Assembly: GCA_945878555.1 (NCBI GenBank)
Contig: CAMDWI010000012.1
Span: 1 to 64,000, forward strand
Reading direction: 5' to 3'
Source: Klebsiella pneumoniae
Lineage (GTDB): Bacteria > Pseudomonadota > Gammaproteobacteria > Eutrophobiales > Eutrophobiaceae
Length of the DNA: 64,000 nt
Positions 56,459 through 64,000 of this stretch are shown here, in pieces. The notes under the pieces are model-generated. The model had not been told where the DNA came from. It did not search any database and saw only the letters and a list, made by a program, of their open reading frames with translations. How positions within the stretch are numbered: position 1 is the first letter of the stretch; each line of letters opens with the position of its first letter. Position numbers and translations under genes: made by a program.

Positions 56459-57150
56459 TTATAGTGAGAATTCGTATACTTCAGTCTTCGCAGGTGTTCC
56501 CGATTTAGATGCGGCATGCTGTAAATTATGTGAAAACAGACGCTCCTCCTCGTTCCTGACCACGGAGTAACACTCGCAACTTAATTTTTCAATAAGTAAC
56601 CGATCCAATATTGTGACTACACCTCGGTGATATTTGATTACGCCCTGACGTTGAAGTTTACATGCGGCTTCCGTCACGCCTTCACGGCGAACACCGAGAC
56701 CGGATGCGATCTGTTGCTGAGTCATCTGCACACTATTGTTGCTGACTCGATCCAGCGACAGTAGCAACCTGCGGCACAGCTGCTGATAAATGCTATGGAA
56801 GCGGGTGCAGACTGCTGTCTGGGACATTTGGGTTATCAGGTATTGACTGTAGCGGAGTAGCAGTTGATCCAGTTCCACGTGTTGATTGAGTTCTCGCATT
56901 AAAATATAGGCTGGCATTCGCCATGCTCTACCAGAACTCTGCACAACGGCACGTCTATTAGTGTGTTCGCCACCCATAAACAGGGAAATGCCAACCATGC
57001 CTTCCCTTCCAATTACCGCAGTTTCTGATTCATGGCCATCCATCGTTGTATAAATCATAGCAACGACAGCATCGATCGGGAAATAGACATAACTAATGTC
57101 TTCGTTGGGCTTAAATAACCATTTACCTGATGCAAGACTGACATTTTCCA
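56459..57150 (-). pseudogene. N-terminally truncated Crp/Fnr-family regulator
   Basis: Open frame LENVSLASGKWLFKPNEDISYVYFPIDAVVAMIYTTMDGHESETAVIGREGMVGISLFMGGE... plus HTH QQQIASGLGVRREGVTEAACKLQRQGVIKY; no N-terminal start, preceded by PPK2 sequence. Confidence 0.75.
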
Positions 57151-57154
57151 GTTG

Positions 57155-57309
57155 ATACGCTTGATCACGCCGTCCTTGCCACTGGCATCACGGCCCTCAA
57201 AGATGATCAGTATCCGGTGATTGTGTTGAATAATATGCCTCTGGAGTTTAACGAGTTCGATTTGTAAATGCCGCAATTGGAGCTTGTAGCCGGACTTGCT
57301 GACATTCAT
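57155..57309 (-). pseudogene. N-terminal fragment of polyphosphate kinase 2
   Basis: LQIELVKLQRHIIQHNHRILIIFEGRDASGKDGVIKRI (PPK2 P-loop), homology then ends and runs out of frame into Crp/Fnr sequence. Confidence 0.8.
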
Positions 57310-57448
57310 GCTGAGTACTCCTGACTTTGAGGCCGTACCGGTTTGAACATTAAATAATTGTTAATTTCTGAAAGCGAATTCGTCGAAATTGCAATGACAC
57401 CTGTCATCGGTTGGGGCCCATCCAGTAAGGAAATAAATGTAGCCGTTG

Positions 57449-59632
57449 TCATTTCAACCTCAGTAGTTTTGAATTGATAGCACAGATCACCGTGCTTGCA
57501 GACATAAATACAGCACCCAATGCGGGCCCCAGGATAATCCCAAAGGGTGCTAAAACACCCGCAGCAGCGGGAATGGCGAAGGCGTTATAGCCTGTGGCCC
57601 AGACCAGGTTCTGGATCATCTTGCTGTAGGTGGCCTTGGCCAGTCCGATGATTGCGGCAACATCGTTCGGGTTGCTTTTCACCAGGATAATATCGGCGGT
57701 TTCAATTGCCACATCCGTGCCCGCACCGATGGCAATACCGATATCTGCCTGGGCCAGTGCCGGGGCGTCATTTACCCCGTCGCCTGTCATGGCCACGATA
57801 AGCCCGCGACTTTGTACTTCTTTTATTTTCGCTGCTTTCTCATGGGGGAGTACTTCTGCAAAGACTTCATCGAGGCTGATTTCCTTCGCTACCCAGTCGG
57901 CCACTTCTTTTTTGTCGCCTGTCATCATGATGCACTGGATGCCCATTTTCCTCAGACGGGCAATGGCTTCCTTTGATTCAGGACGGATTATGTCAGCCAG
58001 TGCAATGGCACCTTTTAATTCATCGTTAATCAGGACATATATGACGGTTTTCCCCTGGTTTCCAAGTTCAAGGATACGTGGGTCATCAGTCTTGATATTC
58101 TTCTCTCGCAAATAACCGGGACTGACCGCCTTGACGTTTTTACCATTGACGGTACCTTCCGCGCCCTTGCCCGGGATTGCCTGAAAATTCTCGACATCCC
58201 ATTTCTGTTTCGAGTCGCGCACTATGCCTTGTGCAATGGGATGTTCGGAATGTTGCTCGATTGAGGCTGCATAGGTAACAAGTTCATCTTCTTTTATGTT
58301 GTCGAACACGAGTACGTCGGTAATGCCGAACTCACCCTTCGTCAGGGTACCGGTCTTATCGAAGATAATGGCTTGCGTCTTACGGGCCAGCTCGAATGCC
58401 GTACGGTCACGGATCAGCAGGCCGTTGCTCGCGGCAATAGTAGTAGACACCGCCACTACCAGCGGCACTGCCAGTCCAAGCGCGTGAGGACAGGAGATTA
58501 CGAGCACGGTTACGGCGCGTTCCATCGCATAGGCCAGAGTCTGACCGGCTATGGCCGTCCATACAAATAGCGTCAGTGTCCCTACGGACAGAGCGATGAT
58601 CGTCAGCCAGAACGCGGCACGGTTGGCGAGGTCCTGTGTACGTGATTTACTGGCCTGTGCCTCCTTTACCAGTTTGATAACGCCGGAAAGAAAGCTTTCG
58701 CCCTCTGTATGTTTGACTGTTACAGAAATGGCGCCTTCGCCATTGATGGATCCCCCGATTACGGTATCCCCCTCCTTTTTGGAGACGGGCTTGGATTCCC
58801 CTGTCAACATGGATTCATTGGTCGAAGTCTGGCCTTTAAGAATAATACTGTCGGCAGGGACTTTCTCACCGGGCTTGATCAGCAGTTTGTCGCCATTTCT
58901 CAATTCCGCAAGCGGCACATCCTCTGTGTTACCATCGCTCTTTATACGATGCGCGGTATCCGGCATCAACGCTGCAAGCTTTTCCAGCGCCTTACCCGCC
59001 CCCATTACCGACTTCATCTCGATCCAGTGGCCAAACAACATGATGACTATCAGGGTGACCAGTTCCCAGAAGAAATCGGTCCCTTCCAGGCCGAACACCG
59101 TCGCGAGGCTGTAGACGTAAGCGGCTGTGATTGCCACGCCTATCAGGGTCATCATGCCGGGATTACGGGCGGATATCTCACTTTTCAGGCCAGTCAGGAA
59201 AGGCCACCCCCCATAGAAATAGACTATGGTGGACATCACCGTGAGAATCCCGGTATCGCCTGCAAAACGCCAGCTTTCCCCCAGCCCCAACGCATGCTGG
59301 ATCATTGGCGAGAGTGCCAGCACCGGAAACATCAGGATAAAACAAATCCAGAACCGCTTTTTAAAATCCGCAACCATCGCGCCATGGTCGTGACCTGTAT
59401 GGCCGTGAGGACTCTTATGTGCTTTCTCTGTTTTTAGATGTTGATGGCCTTCATGAGAATCGCCTGATGTTCCTGTAATCTCGACAGGCCTAACAACCCC
59501 CTTTGAGGGAGCTACGGGCTTCAGGGTCATGCCACACTTAGGACAGTCCCCGGGTTTGTCCCGGATTATCTCGGGGTGCATGGGGCAGGTGTATTTTGTT
59601 CTATCTGAAGGATTATCTATGGGCATATTCAC
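57449..59632 (-). CDS. Heavy-metal P1B-type ATPase with CPH motif (CopB-type)
   Basis: N-terminal YTCPMHPEIIRDKPGDCPKCGMTLKPV, His-rich segment, VISCPHALGLAVPLV, IIFDKTGTLTKGEFG, MTGDGVNDAPALAQADIGIAIG. Confidence 0.95.
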   Translation of the reverse strand: MNMPIDNPSDRTKYTCPMHPEIIRDKPGDCPKCGMTLKPVAPSKGVVRPVEITGTSGDSHEGHQHLKTEKAHKSPHGHTGHDHGAMVADFKKRFWICFILMFPVLALSPMIQHALGLGESWRFAGDTGILTVMSTIVYFYGGWPFLTGLKSEISARNPGMMTLIGVAITAAYVYSLATVFGLEGTDFFWELVTLIVIMLFGHWIEMKSVMGAGKALEKLAALMPDTAHRIKSDGNTEDVPLAELRNGDKLLIKPGEKVPADSIILKGQTSTNESMLTGESKPVSKKEGDTVIGGSINGEGAISVTVKHTEGESFLSGVIKLVKEAQASKSRTQDLANRAAFWLTIIALSVGTLTLFVWTAIAGQTLAYAMERAVTVLVISCPHALGLAVPLVVAVSTTIAASNGLLIRDRTAFELARKTQAIIFDKTGTLTKGEFGITDVLVFDNIKEDELVTYAASIEQHSEHPIAQGIVRDSKQKWDVENFQAIPGKGAEGTVNGKNVKAVSPGYLREKNIKTDDPRILELGNQGKTVIYVLINDELKGAIALADIIRPESKEAIARLRKMGIQCIMMTGDKKEVADWVAKEISLDEVFAEVLPHEKAAKIKEVQSRGLIVAMTGDGVNDAPALAQADIGIAIGAGTDVAIETADIILVKSNPNDVAAIIGLAKATYSKMIQNLVWATGYNAFAIPAAAGVLAPFGIILGPALGAVFMSASTVICAINSKLLRLK

Positions 59633-59814
59633 TTCCTGAATATTTAATACATCTAGACGTGATATCTTTATTAATCATCCTACTTCAAATCCAATTAGAT
59701 AGCAGATCAATCACCCGATACCACGACTGATTTCCATTACTCTCACACGGTAATTTGATTTGTCTTCAGATTTTATCCGCTAATTTATCTGAGTAGATTA
59801 ATGATCCTAACCAT

Positions 59815-60372
59815 TTATTGGATAATAGACTCAATATCGATAGAACCATACATTCCTGCCTCATAGTGGCCCGGGACGAGACAAGCAAAGTCTATTTCCC
59901 CGGGGAAATCGAACTGCCATATCAGACTGCCACGTTGGCCGGGGGCAAGTCTGATCATGTTAGCCTCGGCATGGTCCATGTCTGGCATATCGCGCATCAT
60001 TTTGGCATGCTCAGTAAGTTCCTCCATGGTGCCGATTACCAGCTCATGTTCCAGTTTACCGTTGTTCCTGATAAAAAGGCGGACTGTATCACCGGCCTGC
60101 ACGGTGATTTGCCCAGGTGTGAAACGCATAGTGTCATCCATACTGATCTCGATGGTCTGATTGACACCGGCAGGATCTCCCGGCTTGCCTGCCATGGAGT
60201 CATGCGTCTCGCCATGCGTCTGCTCCTGCGGGCCGCTCATGGCGTGGTCACCCTTCATGGGATGTTGATGCCCTGCAATATTATGGTTGTGGCTGTCCGA
60301 CTGTTGTTCCGCAGCGGCCAGACCGAACGAAATGAGTAAACCTGACATCAAAACCGCAATTGTTGCCTTCAT
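59815..60372 (-). CDS. CopI-like periplasmic cupredoxin
   Basis: Signal-peptide start MKATIAVLMSGLLISFGLAAA at 60372 (not 60753); HNHNIAGHQHPMKGDHAMSG; EHELVIGTMEEL, CLVPGHYEAGMYGSI. Confidence 0.88.
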   Translation of the reverse strand: MKATIAVLMSGLLISFGLAAAEQQSDSHNHNIAGHQHPMKGDHAMSGPQEQTHGETHDSMAGKPGDPAGVNQTIEISMDDTMRFTPGQITVQAGDTVRLFIRNNGKLEHELVIGTMEELTEHAKMMRDMPDMDHAEANMIRLAPGQRGSLIWQFDFPGEIDFACLVPGHYEAGMYGSIDIESIIQ

Positions 60373-60427
60373 AAATAATATTCCTCTAATGTGGTTGTAA
60401 ATAACGCCTGCCAGAAGCCTTGTTTGT

Positions 60428-61477
60428 CTAATACCAGAAACGCACGCCTGCAACCCAGCGTAGATACCTAGTGCTCTCATTCGCCATACGGGCCAGATCA
60501 GCGGTTTCACCAAATTTGCCCGTCCATTCGATCCCGGCATAGGGCGCAAACTGGCGGGTGTATTCATACCGGAGGCGCAGGCCGGCCTGTATCCCGGACA
60601 GACCGCTGCCGATACCGCGCTCCTCGTCGCGTTTGCCGTACAGATTGAGCTCCGCCCGAGGTTGCAATACCAGTTTCTGCGTGAGCAGCAGTTCATATTC
60701 GGCCTCCAGGTTGAACGCGGTTCTGCCGCTATCGCCAAGATAGGCGGTGGCATCTACTTCAAACCAGTAAGGCGCCAAGCCCTGGACGCCAAACGCCAGC
60801 CAGCCCTGATCCGGCCCTACACCCGTGTCGTAGCGCACGCCCAATTGTGTATCCCAGTAGGGTGCAATTGAATGGCCCCACAGCAATTCGGTGTTGGCCT
60901 CATCCAGTTCCCCGCCATTGATATCGCCCTCTGCCTTGAGTACCAGGCGATCGTACGTTCGACCATACCAGGCCTGGGCGTCATAGGTTGTAGTCTTGCC
61001 TTCCATGTATTCCAGTCTATTTACCAACAATGCACCGAAATTGTGTTCATCGGCCAAATGTAACTGCCGCGGACCGGGCAAGGCATACTTACCAGAACCG
61101 AGTATGTACCCGTCGGAATTGGCGTGCGGGTCGCGAGAATCTGCAGATACAGGTGAATCAGCCTGCACGTTTATATCTCCATGATCCATGCCACTCATAT
61201 CCTGCGTCACTGTGGCAGGAGAATTGCTTTGCATTTCGTGGTCCATTGCGGGATCGGATTCAGGCATTGCTGGTATAGCGTCATGTTTCATGCCCTGCAT
61301 GGTTTGATCGCCTTCGCCAGCCTCGGGGATGGTGACAGCTGGGATGCTAACGCCATTATGCCGGGTATGGCCGGTCGTATCGGTGGGAGGACCATTTTGC
61401 TGGGCCCCTGCCGTCATAATACTGAGTCCCGCGAACGCGGTCGCCACCCATAGCATTTTCTTCTGAGATATGACCAT
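60428..61477 (-). CDS. copB: Copper resistance outer-membrane protein B
   Basis: C-terminal beta-barrel: LLVNRLEYMEGKTTTYDAQAWYGRTYDRLVLKAEGDINGGELDEANTELLWGHSIAPYWDTQLGVRYD ... YLRWVAGVRFWY; Met/His-rich N-terminal region. Confidence 0.93.
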   Translation of the reverse strand: MVISQKKMLWVATAFAGLSIMTAGAQQNGPPTDTTGHTRHNGVSIPAVTIPEAGEGDQTMQGMKHDAIPAMPESDPAMDHEMQSNSPATVTQDMSGMDHGDINVQADSPVSADSRDPHANSDGYILGSGKYALPGPRQLHLADEHNFGALLVNRLEYMEGKTTTYDAQAWYGRTYDRLVLKAEGDINGGELDEANTELLWGHSIAPYWDTQLGVRYDTGVGPDQGWLAFGVQGLAPYWFEVDATAYLGDSGRTAFNLEAEYELLLTQKLVLQPRAELNLYGKRDEERGIGSGLSGIQAGLRLRYEYTRQFAPYAGIEWTGKFGETADLARMANESTRYLRWVAGVRFWY

Positions 61478-61480
61478 ATC

Positions 61481-63271
61481 TCAAGCCACCACGACTTCGC
61501 GGAACATCCCTGCATCCATATGCATCAACATATGGCAATGCCAGGCCCACCGGCCAATTGCATCGGCAGTTACGAGAAAACTGATACGCTGCGCCGGCTG
61601 GACATTGATGGTATGTTTACGTACCAGAAACCCTCCGTCCGGATGTTCCATCTCGCTCCACATGCCGTGCAAGTGCATGGGGTGGGTCATCATATTGTCA
61701 TTATGAAGAATAACGCGCAGTCTCTCACCATAGCGAAAATGTATCGGCGTGGATTTTCCGAATTCAAGACCGTCAAGTGACCAGGTGTAGCGTTCCATAT
61801 TACCGGTCAGATGCAACTCAATCTCGCGCTCCGGACCGTTCGGATCAATCGGCCCACCAATCGTGTGCAGGTCGGCATAGGTCAGTACACGACGGCCATT
61901 GTTTCTCAGGCCGATGCCGGGATCGTCCAGGTTGGTACGCGGCATGTCCACACGCATGTCCGTACCGGGGCCGTATTCGGAACTGGCGTGACGTACTTGC
62001 AGCATGGTCGCACCCATGGCCGTGTCACCGGACATGCTGTGGTTCATGCCGGCCATACTGTCACCTGATGCCATTGCCCCCATCATGTCGGGCATGCTAA
62101 GCAACTCAGGCTTGTCAAGAATCGGCACGGTGGCGACGAGTCCGGCCCGCGTGGCAAGCGTGCCACGAGCAAAGCCGGTACGATCCATCGACTGGGCAAA
62201 GATGGTATAGGCTTCATCCTGGGGAGTGATGATCACGTCGTAGGTTTCAGCGACACCGATACGAATTTCATCCACCGTGATCGGTTCAACATCCTGTCCG
62301 TCGGCCTGAACCACAGTCATCGTGAGTCCAGGGATGCGCACATCAAAGAATGTCATCGCGCCGGAGTTTATAAAGCGCAATCGCACCCTCTCACCCGGAC
62401 TATATAGCCCAGTCCAGTTTCCACTGGGCGTACTGCCATTCATGAGATAAGTATATGTATGAGCAGAGATGTCGGCGAGGTCGCTGGGATTCATACGCAT
62501 CCGGCTCCACATTCTCCGCTTATTTAAGGCTGAGGAAAGGCCATCATTGGAAACATCGCGAAAAAAATCGCTTACTGTAGGTTGGTTGAAATTGTAATAA
62601 TCACTCCGGATTTTGAGCTTGGTGAGAATGCGCATTGGATCTTCGTCGGTCCAGTCGGACAATTGCACTATATAGTCACGGTCGGCACGAACAGAATCGG
62701 AGTCTGCAGGATCGATAATGATTGCACCGTACATGCCGGTTTGTTCCTGCATGCCGGAGTGGGAGTGGTACCAATAAGTACCAGATTGTAAAACCCTGAA
62801 CTGATAGGTAAACGTCTCCCCCGGGGTTATACCTTTGAAGCTGATGCCTGGTACTCCGTCCATTTGAAAGGGCAAGAGTATACCGTGCCAGTGTATGGAT
62901 GTTTGCTCTGGAAGTCGGTTAGTAACACGTATCGTCACTGTGTCACCCTGCCTCCACCGCAATGTGGGGGCCGGTATTGAACCGTTAATCGTAGTTGCTA
63001 TTCGTGGGAAACCAGTATAGTTCACCAGTGTCTCCGATATGGTGAGATCAAATTCCCTGCCAGTGAGCACTTTGGCAGTTCCTGTGGTGTTAACTGCAGC
63101 ATCTTGTGCCAAGGCCGGGCGGATGATCGCAGTCAGACTGGTTAATATACCGCCCATAGCAAGGCCTTGTACAAATTGCCGACGTGACATTGGGCATACA
63201 ATGATGGAAGATTTATCAGGATTCCTTGTTCTTTTTGAAATCACACTAGTCTGCATAGTTTGAGGTTCCAC
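61481..63271 (-). CDS. copA: Copper resistance multicopper oxidase CopA (Tat-exported)
   Basis: Tat-like SRRQFVQGLAMGG; IHWHGILLPFQMDGVPG, YWYHSHSGMQEQTGMYG, HPMHLHGMWSEM, AWHCHMLMHMDAGMF; Met-rich loop MPDMMGAMASGDSMAGMNHSMSGDTAMGATM. Confidence 0.95.
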   Translation of the reverse strand: MEPQTMQTSVISKRTRNPDKSSIIVCPMSRRQFVQGLAMGGILTSLTAIIRPALAQDAAVNTTGTAKVLTGREFDLTISETLVNYTGFPRIATTINGSIPAPTLRWRQGDTVTIRVTNRLPEQTSIHWHGILLPFQMDGVPGISFKGITPGETFTYQFRVLQSGTYWYHSHSGMQEQTGMYGAIIIDPADSDSVRADRDYIVQLSDWTDEDPMRILTKLKIRSDYYNFNQPTVSDFFRDVSNDGLSSALNKRRMWSRMRMNPSDLADISAHTYTYLMNGSTPSGNWTGLYSPGERVRLRFINSGAMTFFDVRIPGLTMTVVQADGQDVEPITVDEIRIGVAETYDVIITPQDEAYTIFAQSMDRTGFARGTLATRAGLVATVPILDKPELLSMPDMMGAMASGDSMAGMNHSMSGDTAMGATMLQVRHASSEYGPGTDMRVDMPRTNLDDPGIGLRNNGRRVLTYADLHTIGGPIDPNGPEREIELHLTGNMERYTWSLDGLEFGKSTPIHFRYGERLRVILHNDNMMTHPMHLHGMWSEMEHPDGGFLVRKHTINVQPAQRISFLVTADAIGRWAWHCHMLMHMDAGMFREVVVA

Positions 63272-63348
63272 AACAGGTTGCTGTTAAAAATTTAACCTTA
63301 AGATCTGTGAGCCTAGTGAGTGTCGCCTGACACAGGCATGACGGCCAG

Positions 63349-63364
63349 ATTACAAAACTGTAAT
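63349..63364. promoter_or_regulatory. Candidate cop-box (CopR/CusR binding palindrome)
   Basis: ATTACA-AAAC-TGTAAT in the divergent copA/copR intergenic region. Confidence 0.65.
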
Positions 63365-63470
63365 GTTCAACATGAAGTATGCCAATTACATTGATTTATT
63401 GATGTAATTTGTCAAGATGGCTTGTCAGGCATTTCCGTTTCCCAAAATATTACGAAGGTAGCTACAGTAG

Positions 63471-64000
63471 ATGAAACTTCTCGTCATCGAGGATGAGATC
63501 AAGATTGGTGATTATTTACGGCAAGGTCTCAGTGAGGCCGGATTCGTCGTCGAACTTGCCCGTAATGGACTTGATGGATATCACCTGATAACAAGCGAAA
63601 TGTATGATTTGATTGTGCTGGATATCATGTTGCCGGATATTGACGGCTGGCGACTTGTGCAATCCATACGCGAAACTGGCAAGCAGACACCCGTCATGTT
63701 TCTGACTGCACGGGACAGCGTGGAAGACCGTGTCAAGGGACTGGAACTGGGAGCTGACGACTATCTGGTCAAACCTTTCGCTTTTTCCGAATTACTGGCC
63801 CGTGTACGTACACTACTTCGACGCCGGAACCCGCCAGGCTTGACAGATCGTATTGAGATCGCAAATCTGATACTGGACATTCCACGCCGGCGTGTCACGC
63901 GCGATGGTGTTCGCATAAACCTGACCAACAAGGAGTTCGCCCTGCTGGAACTGCTGGTTCGTCACAAGGGCGAAGTATTACCGCGTTCCTTGATAGCCTC
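63471..64000 (+). CDS. Heavy-metal response regulator CopR/CusR (runs off window end)
   Basis: [33 protein letters not shown]...[14 protein letters not shown]...[44 protein letters not shown]...; no stop before 64000. Confidence 0.92.
   Translation, partial: MKLLVIEDEIKIGDYLRQGLSEAGFVVELARNGLDGYHLITSEMYDLIVLDIMLPDIDGWRLVQSIRETGKQTPVMFLTARDSVEDRVKGLELGADDYLVKPFAFSELLARVRTLLRRRNPPGLTDRIEIANLILDIPRRRVTRDGVRINLTNKEFALLELLVRHKGEVLPRSLIA

Noticed and set aside
58709-59437. 242-aa plus-strand ORF opposite the P-type ATPase
   Set aside because: Shadow ORF antisense to a strongly conserved ATPase region.
59737-59755. ATTAC-N9-GTAAT upstream of the P-ATPase considered as a second cop-box
   Set aside because: Only 5-bp arms with unsuitable spacing, and it lies downstream of the cupredoxin gene rather than at an obvious promoter.
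60373-60753. N-terminal extension of the cupredoxin ORF to 312 aa
   Set aside because: The extension overlaps copB antisense-free coding on the same strand in another frame; a signal peptide begins at 60372, which is the more likely start.

Overview
The window is about 64 kb of bacterial DNA, gammaproteobacterial in character. The first 37.8 kb is mostly ordinary, densely packed chromosome: cysD-cysNC, a MacAB-type exporter, HipBA, an alcohol dehydrogenase, a GlxA-type regulator, a HigBA-like toxin-antitoxin pair, an AddAB-like helicase/nuclease pair, an MCE lipid-transport operon, an RND efflux operon, a TsaC/Sua5 protein, NhaR and TerC. From 37.9 kb to the end it becomes accessory DNA. It holds a 2163-aa secreted subtilase with ELWxSDGT repeats and a CFIATAAYGS C-terminus, plus a truncated paralogue. 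After these come a small MITE-like inverted-repeat element and a mosaic metal/defence island with several gene-truncation scars. The island ends in a copper-resistance cluster: CopB-type P-ATPase, CopI-like cupredoxin, CopB, CopA and CopR, with a palindromic cop-box. The most interesting candidate system is the minus-strand cassette at 52298-54945. It encodes a PtuA-like ABC/AAA ATPase translationally coupled to a PtuB-like HNH nuclease (Septu-like), followed by a protein with a HEPN-type R-x4-H motif. The cassette is bracketed by related short repeats and lies next to a tRNA-Gln(CUG) 3' remnant. All calls come from reading the sequence and the supplied ORFs; no database search was run.
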